The notes beneath the pieces were generated by a model, which saw only the letters and a list, made by a program, of their open reading frames with translations, was not told the origin of the DNA and did no database searches. From positions 1-16,382 of the forward strand of contig DHGA01000062.1 in assembly GCA_002402545.1 (NCBI GenBank): a DNA stretch of 16,382 nt. Direction: 5' to 3'. The DNA is from Syntrophaceae bacterium UBA4810. GTDB taxonomy: Bacteria; Desulfobacterota; Syntrophia; Syntrophales; Smithellaceae. The stretch's first letter is position 1. Each line of letters begins with the position of its first letter. Positions 1-7,085 of this stretch are shown here, piece after piece. The position numbers were made by a program, and so were the translations under genes.

Positions 1-128
1 GCCAGTTCCTGGGCCAGTTTGTCGGCCTCTTCTGATTTTTTAATATATTTATTTTGCGTAACCAGACATCCGTTGAGAAAAAACGCTATGACCATAATTG
101 ATGCAAAAGCAAAAGCTCTCTTTTTCAT
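1..128 (-). CDS. Lipoprotein, N-terminal fragment (cut by window edge)
   Basis: The reverse strand opens with an ATG whose complement lies at 126-128. It is preceded by an excellent ribosome binding site (AGGAGG, reverse strand, about 7 bases upstream). The 42 visible codons read as a lipoprotein signal peptide: a basic start (MKKR), a hydrophobic stretch, and a lipobox ending in L-N-G-C with the lipidated Cys at residue 21. A polar, Lys/Glu-rich helical segment follows (KKSEEADKLAQEL) and continues past base 1. A lipobox followed by a charged heptad-like helix is common in envelope lipoproteins, including some OmpA/Pal-type proteins, but the defining domain is outside the window. The gene is transcribed away from mtgA, so the two share the AT-rich intergenic region. 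Envelope location is well supported; function is unknown. Confidence 0.8.
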   Translation of the reverse strand, partial: MKKRAFAFASIMVIAFFLNGCLVTQNKYIKKSEEADKLAQEL

Positions 129-430
129 TTCTAACCCTCCTTTTTGTTTAAGCTTATTCTCCCTACGAATTTGAGTATAAGCAAAATTATAAATTAAATA
201 AGTTGTAATACATATAATAAACAAAAGGTATTATCAACTGGCAAAAAAGTATCAAAGAGGCAATAAAAAGCTTAAATTTCCAGCTTCTTTGTGTGATATT
301 TGAATTGTCAGGTATCGTCTGCGGCAAGCCCTTTTATGCGCACGGCGCGCTGAAATCTTGTCTGAAAATAAGGGGCATCCAGGCTGTCTATGCGGATGAT
401 TTTACATGTATAAGAAGCATGAGCACACTG

Positions 431-453
431 ATTGTCGCCGACAATGTTTTTTT
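431..453 (+). terminator. Possible weak intrinsic terminator
   Basis: ATTGTC/GACAAT forms a six-base-pair stem around a three-base loop at 431-445, followed by G and seven T residues (447-453). The geometry fits a rho-independent terminator on the plus strand, but the stem is short and no convincing plus-strand gene precedes it. It could equally be a chance palindrome inside the GC-richer block. Confidence 0.3.
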
Positions 454-504
454 CAACTTGGAGGGCGTTTTTTACTGAAAAATTATTTATCTGTCAAATA
501 TATT

Positions 505-531
505 TTGCAATCTCTTTCAAAAGGGTATAGG
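505..531 (+). promoter_or_regulatory. Candidate promoter for mtgA
   Basis: TTGCAA at 505-510 and TATAGG at 526-531 resemble -35 and -10 boxes, but the spacer is only 15 bases. It lies a suitable distance upstream of mtgA. No other convincing promoter is visible between the GC-richer block and the gene. Confidence 0.3.
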
Positions 532-554
532 GAAACACAAAAATAATTTACTAG

Positions 555-1346
555 ATGCGTAAAAGGAAAAAAGAAAAGGTATTTATTATGCAGCGCTGGG
601 AGAAAATTGTATCAATAATATTAATTATTATTGTGGCCGCCTTTGTTGTTGATATCGGCCGCTATTTTTTTTATCCCGATATAAAATATTTAAAAAAATA
701 TAATCCTGAAAAAACTGCTTTTATGAAATACCGGGAAATTTCCTGGGAGCAAAAAAAAGTGAAAAGAAAAATCAGAAAGGTGTGGGTGCCGCTTTCGCAG
801 GTTTCTCCGTATGTGACCAAAGCCGTGATTATCTCGGAAGATCATAAGTTCTGGACGCACGAGGGATTTGATTTTGAAGCCATGCAAATGGCGCTGGAAA
901 AAAATATAACGCAGAATAAAGTAAAGGTGGGAGGAAGCACGATTTCACAGCAATTGGCTAAAAATCTGTTTCTGACGCCAGAAAAAGACCCGATAAGAAA
1001 AATTAAAGAAGCTATTCTGACCTGGCGGCTGGAAAAGCACTTAAGTAAACGAAGAATTCTTGAGATTTATCTGAATGTGGCCGAATGGGGAGATGGAATA
1101 TTCGGCATTGAAATGGCGGCGCGTCATCATTATGGCAGAAGCGCGTCCCAATTAACCGCTCGGGAGGCGGCGACTTTGGCGGTTATTTTACCAAATCCCA
1201 GGCTTTACCGCACGGACGGCTCGTCACGATATGTGCAAAATCAGGCCGATAGAATTTACCGTATTATGGTGCGCCAGGGTGTTGTCAATGAATATGAGGA
1301 TACGGTTAAAGACGACGACTATTTTATTCCCTGGATATACAAATAG
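555..1346 (+). CDS. mtgA: Monofunctional biosynthetic peptidoglycan transglycosylase
   Basis: Membrane-anchored family GT51 glycosyltransferase that polymerises lipid II into glycan strands on the periplasmic face of the inner membrane. A basic N-terminus precedes one transmembrane helix at residues 18-34, followed by the GT51 domain at about 80-220. Family motifs are intact: SEDHKFWTHEGFD (94-106), with Glu95 in the position of the first catalytic glutamate; KVGGSTISQQLAKNLFL (124-140); and RRILEIYLNVAEWG (166-179), with Glu170 as the second. There is no transpeptidase domain, and 263 residues is about the usual length for MtgA, so this is not a truncated class A PBP. The ATG at 555 has a poor ribosome binding site. 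The Met12 codon at 588 is preceded by AAGG at a better distance and still leaves the membrane helix intact, so the true start may be 588. The hydrolase gene follows after 50 bases and probably shares the transcript. Confidence 0.93.
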   Translation: MRKRKKEKVFIMQRWEKIVSIILIIIVAAFVVDIGRYFFYPDIKYLKKYNPEKTAFMKYREISWEQKKVKRKIRKVWVPLSQVSPYVTKAVIISEDHKFWTHEGFDFEAMQMALEKNITQNKVKVGGSTISQQLAKNLFLTPEKDPIRKIKEAILTWRLEKHLSKRRILEIYLNVAEWGDGIFGIEMAARHHYGRSASQLTAREAATLAVILPNPRLYRTDGSSRYVQNQADRIYRIMVRQGVVNEYEDTVKDDDYFIPWIYK

Positions 1347-1396
1347 AAATTAATTGCCGCTGATAAAAGCAGTCAATTAATGGATAAAATTTTATT

Positions 1397-2206
1397 ATGA
1401 AGATAAAATATTTAATTTTATTTTGTCTCTTTATTTTGAGCGGATGCCGCTGCGAGGCGATTATAAATCGGATGGCTTTCGCCCCCACGGTAACTAAGGC
1501 CGATGTTCTGCAGAATTTTTCTCCTGACGTAAGTGAAGTTTACATTGATACCGCGGACAATCTCCGTCTGCAGAGTTTTTTTATTTATAATAGCTCATCA
1601 TCCGGTATTGTCATTTATTTTCACGGCAACGCAGGCAATATTTATGAACGAATTCCTGAATTGGTTAATTTGTCTAAAGCAGGCGTAAGCGTGTTGGGCA
1701 TAGGTTACAGAGGTTACGGCAAGTCCGCGGGAAAGCCTTCGGAGCGGGGGATATACCTCGACGGGCAAGCCGCGTTGAAATACGCAAAGGAAAAACTGAA
1801 TTATCGAAAAGACAAAATATTTCTTTGCGGCCGTTCCATCGGTTCGGTGGTGGCCCTCGAGATGGCCAGAAATAAGAATTATGCCGGTATTATTTTGGTT
1901 ACGCCTTTAACCAGCGGGCGGGAAATATTAAAAGCGCACAATTATGGCCCCATATCTTTATTGGTGGGGGACGTTATTGATAATATGAAAAAAGTACCGG
2001 ATATTTCCTCGCCGGTTTTAATTATTCATGGCGATAAAGATGAGGTTGTTCCCTGGGCGATGGGGAAAAAAATATTTTCAGCGCTAAAAAATTCCAAGCA
2101 GATAGTCACGATTATCGGAGGCCGTCACAGTGATTTGGAATTTGTAAATCCCGCCTTGTATTATGGCTCTATCGAGCAGTTCATCAGCAACCATGCCAAT
2201 GAATAA
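1397..2206 (+). CDS. Alpha/beta hydrolase with lipoprotein-type signal (BEM46/ABHD13-like)
   Basis: The start MKIKYLILFC leads to a hydrophobic stretch and a lipobox-like L-S-G-C with Cys17, so the product is probably a lipoprotein or at least exported. The mature part has the alpha/beta hydrolase fold. HGNAGN (76-81) supplies the oxyanion loop. GRSIGS (145-150) is the nucleophile elbow with Ser147. HGDKDEVVP (211-219) carries Asp215, and GGRHSD (241-246) carries His244, completing a Ser-Asp-His triad. The pattern is that of the BEM46/ABHD13-like serine hydrolases of unsettled substrate, plausibly an esterase or lipase acting at the envelope. At 269 residues it is full length. The ribosome binding site is weak. 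The gene lies 50 bases behind mtgA and stops two bases before a strong terminator, so it closes that unit. Confidence 0.87.
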   Translation: MKIKYLILFCLFILSGCRCEAIINRMAFAPTVTKADVLQNFSPDVSEVYIDTADNLRLQSFFIYNSSSSGIVIYFHGNAGNIYERIPELVNLSKAGVSVLGIGYRGYGKSAGKPSERGIYLDGQAALKYAKEKLNYRKDKIFLCGRSIGSVVALEMARNKNYAGIILVTPLTSGREILKAHNYGPISLLVGDVIDNMKKVPDISSPVLIIHGDKDEVVPWAMGKKIFSALKNSKQIVTIIGGRHSDLEFVNPALYYGSIEQFISNHANE

Positions 2207-2207
2207 T

Positions 2208-2242
2208 AAAAGCCGGAGAAAAATTTATTTTCTCCGGCTTTT
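2208..2242. terminator. Bidirectional rho-independent terminator
   Basis: A perfect 15-base-pair inverted repeat (2208-2222 with 2228-2242) has a five-base loop. The GC-rich core GCCGGAG is flanked by A runs on one arm and T runs on the other, so it can terminate in both directions. It sits between the convergent ends of the hydrolase gene (stop at 2206) and the minus-strand thiolase (stop at 2268), exactly where a shared terminator is expected. Confidence 0.92.
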
Positions 2243-2267
2243 ATGTTTATCTTTCCGTTTGCAAATT

Positions 2268-3518
2268 TTACATTATCTCGACTATGCAGGCCATGGAGAC
2301 GCCGCCACCGCCGCAAAGCGTGGCCATTCCCAGATTTTTGCCGCGTTTGCGCATGGAGTTGACCAGGGAAACCATAATCCTGCATCCGGTGGAACCGACG
2401 GGATGACCCAGGCCGATGCCCGAGCCGTTGACGTTGGTTATCTCGCGGTTGATTTTCAGTTCTTTTTCACAGCCTAGGTATTGCGCTGCGAATGCTTCAT
2501 TGACCTCGATTTGCTCAAAATCGCTGATTTTTAATCCTGATTTTTTGAGAAGATCGCGCACCGCCGGAACAGGGCTTAACCCCATTACTGAAGGGTGACA
2601 TGCTCCACGTCCCACGGCAGTGATGCGTGCCAGCGGTTTTAAGCCAAGCTCTTGTGCTTTTTGCGCCGACATAATCACCATCGCGCTGGCGCCGTCGTTT
2701 ATACCGGAGGCGTTACCAGCAGTGACCTTGCCTATTTTGGGAATAAAAGCCGGAGGTAATTTTTTCAATTCATCCATGGTTAATTTAGGACGGAAATGTT
2801 CATCTTTATCGAATATCACCGGCGGCTTGCCTTTTTTCTGGGGTATTTCCACAGGCACTATTTCATCTTTAAAATCTCCCTGCATGGTGGCGCGTTCGGC
2901 GCTGTTGTGACTGCGCAGGGCGACTTCATCCATCTCTTCACGGCTGATGTTGTGCAATTCCGCGATAAACTCGGCGGTAACACCCATTATATAAGGTTTG
3001 CCCCGATACATGTCGATGAGCGCGCCTTCTTTGAGGGGGCCTTTCTCTGGTCCGGGCATAATATGCGATCCGCAATGCAGGCCACGGATGATATCATCTA
3101 CCAAAACCTGATCCTGCAGACGATAGCCCCAGCGGGCTCCCGGTGCGGAATAGGCGACGCCGGACATGTGTTCCATGCCGCCGGCCAGAATAACATCGGC
3201 CATACCGGCCTGAATCATGGCCATGCCCGAAATTACCGCCTCCATGCCCGATATGCAGACACGGTTAATAGTGACTGCGGTGATGCCTTCGGGAAGACCG
3301 GCTAAAAGCTGTGCCACGCGGGTGACATTTAGAGTGTCCGCCGGCTCCATACAGCAGCCGAAGCGAACATCATCAATCAGCGAAGCGTCAACGCCCGCGC
3401 GCTTGACCGCTTCTTTCATTACCACGCTGCCCAGCGTTGCCGCGTTCAGGCCCTTCAGGCTTCCGCCAAAAGTTCCTATTGCCGTGCGACAGGCAGAAAC
3501 AATTACTACATCTTCCAT
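2268..3518 (-). CDS. Thiolase (acetyl-CoA C-acyltransferase)
   Basis: Thiolase-family enzyme that either cleaves 3-oxoacyl-CoA with CoA or condenses two acetyl-CoA. All active-site elements are present: nucleophilic Cys88 in TINRVCISGMEA, NEAFAAQ, the GLGHPVGSTGCR block with His372, and Cys402 in LCGGGGV. At 416 residues it is somewhat longer than the typical AtoB-type enzyme of about 393. The extra length appears to lie in the loop domain around residues 140-170 (region GSHIMPGPEKGP), which often shapes acyl-chain selectivity. The start is firm: AAAGGAG lies about 8 bases before the ATG. It runs convergently with the hydrolase gene and downstream of a diguanylate cyclase gene on the same strand, with a 159-base gap that contains its own candidate promoter. 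The two thiolases at 9453 and 12991 are paralogues. Catabolic versus biosynthetic direction cannot be decided from sequence. Confidence 0.93.
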   Translation of the reverse strand: MEDVVIVSACRTAIGTFGGSLKGLNAATLGSVVMKEAVKRAGVDASLIDDVRFGCCMEPADTLNVTRVAQLLAGLPEGITAVTINRVCISGMEAVISGMAMIQAGMADVILAGGMEHMSGVAYSAPGARWGYRLQDQVLVDDIIRGLHCGSHIMPGPEKGPLKEGALIDMYRGKPYIMGVTAEFIAELHNISREEMDEVALRSHNSAERATMQGDFKDEIVPVEIPQKKGKPPVIFDKDEHFRPKLTMDELKKLPPAFIPKIGKVTAGNASGINDGASAMVIMSAQKAQELGLKPLARITAVGRGACHPSVMGLSPVPAVRDLLKKSGLKISDFEQIEVNEAFAAQYLGCEKELKINREITNVNGSGIGLGHPVGSTGCRIMVSLVNSMRKRGKNLGMATLCGGGGVSMACIVEIM

Positions 3519-3557
3519 AGTTCAATCTCCTTTGTTTTGCGGTTTTATTTTTTAGGG

Positions 3558-3586
3558 TAATTACAAATCAAATAAGACAAGAGCAA
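3558..3586 (-). promoter_or_regulatory. Candidate promoter of the minus-strand thiolase, with a TTGTCTTA motif
   Basis: Read on the minus strand, TTGCTC (complement of 3581-3586) and TAATTA (complement of 3558-3563) are 17 bases apart, about 40 bases before the thiolase start. Both boxes are only partial matches. The spacer contains TTGTCTTATT. The plus-strand nonamer at 3571-3579 (AATAAGACA) also forms the right arm of the palindrome at 8208-8224 upstream of the acyl-CoA dehydrogenase gene. A shared regulator is possible but rests on a half site. Confidence 0.3.
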
Positions 3587-3677
3587 GCCGCAGGTTTTTT
3601 GCTTATGCCCATTATGAATATTGCCCTTAATTCAACAAATCATCTGAATTTGATGAAGTCTCTCAAATATTATTTTA

Positions 3678-4799
3678 CTAGGAGCATTCCACACGATTGC
3701 GCCCTTTGTTTTTTGCTTCGTAGAGAGCGATATCAGCGCGGTGAATAGTTTTTTCGATGTCTTCCTGAGCTTTATATTCCGCGAGGCCAATGGAAGCAGT
3801 AATCTTGATTTCATGCCCTGATTCCGTTAACTTGGTGTTGTCAATCAGATTAAGAATGCGCTCGGCAAAAATTTTCGCGCCGTCAATATTTGTTTGTGTG
3901 AGCACTATCAGAAATTCCTCTCCGCCATAACGCCCGCAGAAGTCTGTGCCGCGCAAAGTTTTACGGATAAGGCCGGCAAACGTTTTTAATACCTGGTCGC
4001 CTGTCTGATGGCCATAGGCATCGTTCACGTTTTTAAAATGGTCGATATCCAGCATGGCTAAAGTGAAAACAGAAGAACCCGTGCGAGCGCAGCGGTTCCG
4101 CTCGTATTCAATAAGCTCCATCAAATGGTTGCGGTTGTAAAACCCGGTCAGGTCATCGCGGATAGCCATTTCGCGGATGAGCAAAACGTACTTTTCCAAT
4201 TCAGCCTTGCTTTTATTCAAGTTCTGACGCATGGAGCTGATATAACCCGCCACAATGGAAAAGGCGACCAGGACAAGGGACAATACGCCCAATTGTAGGT
4301 ATTCGATATTAAAAGCAACATCCTGGGGGCGGAAGGTATGAAGTAGAAAAATATCTATTCCGTATGTCAGCAGAGAAAAGATGCTGATGAATAAAAACTG
4401 ACGGGTATTGAGGCGGAAGATGCCGAATAAAAGGACGAGGATATATATCAGCAGAAGAAGGCCCCGGGCTTCATTGGCATAATACATGCCGTACATTACA
4501 ACAAGGATGCCGATACAGATCTGGATAGATGTGAGGCTGGGATCCCGCATACGCAGATTGAGGCCGGTGCGAAAAACTATGTATAAACTAATATTGATGA
4601 TGGGAATTCCCACCAAGTAAACGAAAATCGGTCGCCATTCCATAATGTTTGCTACATAGGAAAGGTAAGCCAATAAAACACAAAACGCATACATGCCCAG
4701 TGCCATGAAAAAACGCCGCAGGCGCAATTCCTGTTTGGGGTCATCTTTGGGAATTATTTGGAATAACAAGAGTTTTTTCAATTTGTCGTGCATGGTCAT
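3678..4799 (-). CDS. Membrane-bound diguanylate cyclase (GGDEF)
   Basis: Makes the second messenger cyclic di-GMP from two GTP. The N-terminal 190 residues contain about six hydrophobic segments (roughly 31-50, 56-76, 91-107, 113-130, 136-153 and 168-188) with no recognisable sensor domain. A short helical linker leads to a GGDEF domain at about 205-373. It begins with the usual DDLTGFYNRN (215-224), then DIDHFKNVND (251-260), and has GGEEF at 292-296, an allowed active form. The RxxD inhibitory site is present five residues before it (Arg283, Asp286), so product feedback inhibition is likely. The ATG at 4799 has no good ribosome binding site. A second ATG two codons on, at 4793, is an equal candidate. 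The gene precedes a thiolase on the same strand but the gap is 159 bases, so cotranscription is uncertain. The input signal is unknown. Confidence 0.9.
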   Translation of the reverse strand: MTMHDKLKKLLLFQIIPKDDPKQELRLRRFFMALGMYAFCVLLAYLSYVANIMEWRPIFVYLVGIPIINISLYIVFRTGLNLRMRDPSLTSIQICIGILVVMYGMYYANEARGLLLLIYILVLLFGIFRLNTRQFLFISIFSLLTYGIDIFLLHTFRPQDVAFNIEYLQLGVLSLVLVAFSIVAGYISSMRQNLNKSKAELEKYVLLIREMAIRDDLTGFYNRNHLMELIEYERNRCARTGSSVFTLAMLDIDHFKNVNDAYGHQTGDQVLKTFAGLIRKTLRGTDFCGRYGGEEFLIVLTQTNIDGAKIFAERILNLIDNTKLTESGHEIKITASIGLAEYKAQEDIEKTIHRADIALYEAKNKGRNRVECS

Positions 4800-5221
4800 A
4801 AAAAATCCATGATGATGGCAAATATCAAGATAATCACGTCAGGTAAATAGTGTTGTTATGCTTGACATAATTTTTTTTCTTATATGGTGATTGCTATTGC
4901 GAGTCAAGAAAAAATTACTTTAGCGAAGGGGGAGGCTAAGCTTATGGTGAGACACCTCTCGCTTTGTAATTCTTTAATTAAAAAAATTTCAAGGCATTTT
5001 TCTGGCGGGGGAAAACTTAAATAATATAATGAAAAGAAAATCATGCAGGAAAAATTGTCAGAAAAGTCATGGCCGGGGCAATGGATGATTGAATTACATA
5101 TATTATAATCCGGTCAGCAAAAAGGAAAAGGCGCAAGACAACGTACTTTTAAAAACAAGCTACACGATCAGCGTTTACGGCGCGCATATTGGAAAAAACA
5201 TAAAGAGCCGGGTATCTGTTT
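4800..5221. other. Intergenic region without a convincing gene
   Basis: The region lies upstream of the minus-strand diguanylate cyclase and downstream of the minus-strand nitroreductase. It contains a TTGACA at 4862-4867, an imperfect hairpin at 4922-4963 (AGCGA paired with TCGCT, then GAGG with CCTC), and a short ORF with a strong ribosome binding site at 4944-5024. The plus frame from a TTG at 5089 to 5274 runs into the nitroreductase gene antisense and has no ribosome binding site, so I do not count it as a gene. Confidence 0.5.
4944..5024 (+). CDS. Possible small ORF with strong ribosome binding site (26 codons)
   Basis: An ATG at 4944 is preceded by GGGGAGG (4929-4935) at a spacing of eight bases, one of the best ribosome binding sites in the window. 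The frame gives a basic 26-residue peptide starting MVRHLSLCNSLIKK and ending GGGKLK before TAA. The binding site and start lie inside the imperfect hairpin 4922-4963, so translation could be structure-controlled. A TTGACA at 4862-4867 could serve as a -35 box, but no good -10 is spaced properly. No plus-strand gene follows that it could act on as a leader. It could be a small protein, part of a small RNA, or chance. Nothing in the peptide is recognised. Confidence 0.22.
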   Translation: MVRHLSLCNSLIKKISRHFSGGGKLK

Positions 5222-5824
5222 TTAAAGCGCCTGAAGTAAGTATTTATCTAACGCCAGACGTGGCCTTGCTTTAGGGGATTCGTCGGGCCAGCCCACCGGT
5301 AAAATGGTCACCGGATAAATGTTATCATTAAGATTCAAGAGGTTTTTTAATTTTTCACGGTCGAACCTGCCGATCCAGCAGCTTCCTAAGCCAAGATCAA
5401 CGGATTTGAGAACAATGTGCTCGATGGCTATTGCCGTGTTCATGGAAAGATAAGCCTTGATCATGTCATCATCCATTATGGGGGTTACAGCGGAAGGATC
5501 GCTCATATCCATTTCCACGCCGTCAAAAGCTCCTTCCCTGAAAAGTTCTTTTACGTGCGTTTCCCTGGTGGTGATAGTGGTCAGATCCGCGCAGCAGACA
5601 AAAATAACCGCCGCTTTCACGACAAACTTATACGGCGTGCATTTGCCGATGGATTCTTTGGCTTGGGGAGATTTCGCGACGATAAAACGCGCTGGCTGCA
5701 GATTGGATCCGGAAGGGGCAAGGCGGGCTGCTTCAATAAGCTCTTTAACCGTTTCTTCCGAAATTTCTCTTGGCTTAAATTTGCGGATACTGCGTCTGGC
5801 CGCAATCACGTCGGACAGCTCCAT
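5222..5824 (-). CDS. Nitroreductase-family flavoprotein
   Basis: FMN-dependent oxidoreductase of the nitroreductase fold, usually a homodimer using NAD(P)H. Seen in the sequence: the N-terminal FMN-phosphate motif RRSIRKF (10-16), PSGSNLQPARF (37-47), and GLGSCWIGRF (145-154), followed by the typical PVGWPDESPKARPR near the C-terminus. At 200 residues it is complete and has no ferredoxin domain. The start is secure: AAAGGAGG precedes the ATG at a good spacing. It lies 33 bases downstream of the SDR gene on the same strand, so the two are probably an operon and may share a redox pathway. Members reduce nitro compounds, quinones, enones or act in flavin chemistry. The natural substrate cannot be read from sequence. 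Confidence 0.88.
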   Translation of the reverse strand: MELSDVIAARRSIRKFKPREISEETVKELIEAARLAPSGSNLQPARFIVAKSPQAKESIGKCTPYKFVVKAAVIFVCCADLTTITTRETHVKELFREGAFDGVEMDMSDPSAVTPIMDDDMIKAYLSMNTAIAIEHIVLKSVDLGLGSCWIGRFDREKLKNLLNLNDNIYPVTILPVGWPDESPKARPRLALDKYLLQAL

Positions 5825-5857
5825 ATTGATACCTCCTTTTGTACAAGGGCAATAATT

Positions 5858-6658
5858 TCAATTCATGAAAATCCCGCCGTCGATGCTGATGGACTGGCCG
5901 GTGATGCTTCTTGCTTCTTCCGAGGCAAGATAGGCGACAAGCGTGGCTATTTCTTCGCTGGTCTGCGGGCGCCCCAAAGGCGTCACGGATTTTACCCTTG
6001 TCTCGAAAATCTCTTCTAGGCTTTTAGCGGCAAGAGACGCGTGCGCGTCTTTTAGCGATTGGGCGAGCTTTTCCCATCCGGGCGTGAAAACATAACCTGG
6101 GCAGACGGAGTTTACCGTAATATCGAACCGCGCCAGTTCTTTTGCCAGAACCTGCGTGAGGCCGACAACTCCGAATTTTGCCGCGCAATAAGCGCCGATA
6201 AGTGGCTCCCCCTGCCGACCGGAAACAGAAGACATGTTAATAATCCGGCCTTTTTTATTTTTTATCATCACCTGCGCCACGGCGCGGCAGCACAAAAAAG
6301 CGCTCTTGAGATTTATTTCTATGGTTTTATCCCATTCATCGATAAATGTTCTGGATACAAAGCCCGTGCCGAATCCACCACCGACATTATTTACCAGAAT
6401 GTCCGCAGTGCCGTATTCATCCACAGTTTTTTGCACCATCATGTCTACATCATCGGGATTTGTCGCGTCGCAAGCAATCGTCAGCGCGTCGCCGCCCGAT
6501 GATTTGATTTCTTGTGTGACTTTTTGCGCTTCGTTGTTATTTAAATCCACTACAACTACTTTCGCGCCCTCCGCCGCCAGGCACAGGCATATTGCCCGGC
6601 CTATGCCGTTTCCGCCGCCCGTCACCAGGGCAATTTTATCCCTAATTTTCAGATCCAT
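5858..6658 (-). CDS. Short-chain dehydrogenase/reductase, NAD-type (FabG-like)
   Basis: Classical SDR that interconverts an alcohol and a ketone, here most plausibly a 3-hydroxyacyl/3-oxoacyl thioester or related substrate. Motifs counted from the start I chose: TGGGNGIG at 13-20 for cofactor binding, Asp38 at the end of the second strand (which favours NAD(H) over NADPH), NNVGG at 90-94, Asn116, and the catalytic Ser144, Tyr157 and Lys161 with the usual 13-residue Ser-Tyr spacing. A substrate loop after PGYVFTPG is somewhat long (about 190-222). The ORF extends to an ATG at 6673, but the ATG at 6658 has GAAGGTG six bases upstream and gives the standard N-terminus MDLKIRDKIALVTGG, so 6658 is preferred (266 residues). 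It is first in a two-gene unit with the nitroreductase and divergent from the GntR regulator. Confidence 0.9.
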   Translation of the reverse strand: MDLKIRDKIALVTGGGNGIGRAICLCLAAEGAKVVVVDLNNNEAQKVTQEIKSSGGDALTIACDATNPDDVDMMVQKTVDEYGTADILVNNVGGGFGTGFVSRTFIDEWDKTIEINLKSAFLCCRAVAQVMIKNKKGRIINMSSVSGRQGEPLIGAYCAAKFGVVGLTQVLAKELARFDITVNSVCPGYVFTPGWEKLAQSLKDAHASLAAKSLEEIFETRVKSVTPLGRPQTSEEIATLVAYLASEEARSITGQSISIDGGIFMN

Positions 6659-6871
6659 AATTTTCACCTTCACATTTTATAATCGCCGATTTGTCTAATA
6701 CTTTTGCCCATAGCTTGTTCGCAGTATTGAACGGCGTGTAAATTATTTTATTATTTGTTTTGGCAAAATTTGCAAGCGGGATTATAGCAAATAAAAAAAA
6801 GTGATTTTTACGCACTTGCTTTTATCGCGGACAAAATGATGATTATTTTGCTTTTTTGTCTTTAAATTTAC

Positions 6872-6967
6872 TTATTCCTCAAAAGGGATTACTCGATATT
6901 CTCGTTTTCCGTTAGGTTCCAGTTCTTTACGAAGTTCGGCACGGCCAATATAATTTTCTATTGACAT
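6872..6967 (-). CDS. Short ORF, possible gene remnant (31 codons)
   Basis: The minus strand reads ATG (complement of 6965-6967) to TAA (complement of 6872-6874). The 31-residue product begins MSIENYIGRAELRKEL, continues EPNGKREYRV and ends IPFEE. Its composition and charge pattern look protein-like rather than random, and the GC of this stretch exceeds that of its flanks. There is no ribosome binding site, and an in-frame TAA lies two codons before the ATG. The start overlaps the GntR promoter. It is either the surviving C-terminal end of a decayed gene or a small real gene. I do not recognise a family. Confidence 0.35.
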   Translation of the reverse strand: MSIENYIGRAELRKELEPNGKREYRVIPFEE

Positions 6968-6988
6968 ACTGTATTACAATATCATAAT
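6961..6988 (+). promoter_or_regulatory. Promoter of the GntR gene with an operator-like site in the spacer
   Basis: TTGACA (6961-6966), a 16-base spacer and CATAAT (6983-6988) make a good sigma-70-type promoter. The spacer contains CTGTATTACAA (6969-6979), which matches the FadR/GntR half-site arrangement TNGTNNNACNA except for its first base. TGTATTACAATA (6970-6981) is identical at 11 of 12 positions to 8208-8219 at the acyl-CoA dehydrogenase promoter. A repressor bound here would block polymerase, which suggests autoregulation. Confidence 0.6.
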
Positions 6989-7085
6989 GTTAATAATATA
7001 TATCAAGTTTATCTATGATTATAAACACAACTTATTCAAAGCTTAATTGGATGAAAAGACAAATGTTAAAAATGGAGGATATATA

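Larger units (their letters stand above)
129..554. other. AT-rich intergenic region with a GC-richer block
   Basis: This 426-base gap separates the divergent lipoprotein gene and mtgA. Bases 129-300 and 476-554 are strongly AT-rich. Bases 303-475 are clearly richer in GC and are open on both strands. The plus frame from a GTG at 293 gives 61 codons with no ribosome binding site. The minus frame, ending at about 306, reads protein-like (for example IVGDNQCAHASY and RIDSLDAPYFQTRF) but has no ATG, GTG or TTG start before an upstream stop near 498. It is best treated as a gene remnant or a dispersed repeat. Other items here are a FadR-like motif at 203-213 and a small hairpin with a T run at 431-453. 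Confidence 0.6.
6659..7085. other. Divergent regulatory region between SDR and GntR genes
   Basis: About 430 AT-rich bases serve the SDR gene leftward and the GntR gene rightward. Held here: the GntR promoter and operator-like site (6961-6988), a 31-codon minus-strand ORF (6872-6967), and a sequence related to the operator at 6691-6703 (TTGTCTAATACTT) close to the SDR start. A TATAAT on the minus strand (complement of 6781-6786) may be an SDR -10 box but has no good -35. A weak inverted repeat, CAAAAT/ATTTTG, lies at about 6833-6851. Confidence 0.6.

Noticed and set aside
293..478. Plus-strand 61-codon ORF from GTG
   Set aside because: There is no ribosome binding site and the start is arbitrary. 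The opposite strand is equally open, so it is not called as a gene. The block itself is kept as a finding.
2796..3305. Plus-strand ORF of 169 codons
   Set aside because: It is a shadow of the minus-strand thiolase, whose active-site motifs are complete.
4860..5025. Cyclic di-GMP riboswitch near the GGDEF gene
   Set aside because: I looked for the conserved GEMM-I core elements and did not find them. The hairpin is also on the strand opposite to the cyclase gene.
5089..5274. Plus-strand ORF starting near a YIYYNPV segment, reminiscent of REP-associated transposase ends
   Set aside because: It uses a TTG start, has an in-frame stop immediately upstream, lacks the other transposase motifs, and its end runs antisense into the nitroreductase gene.
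5417..6019. Long plus-strand ORF of 200 codons
   Set aside because: It is antisense to the well-supported nitroreductase and SDR genes, with no family motifs of its own.
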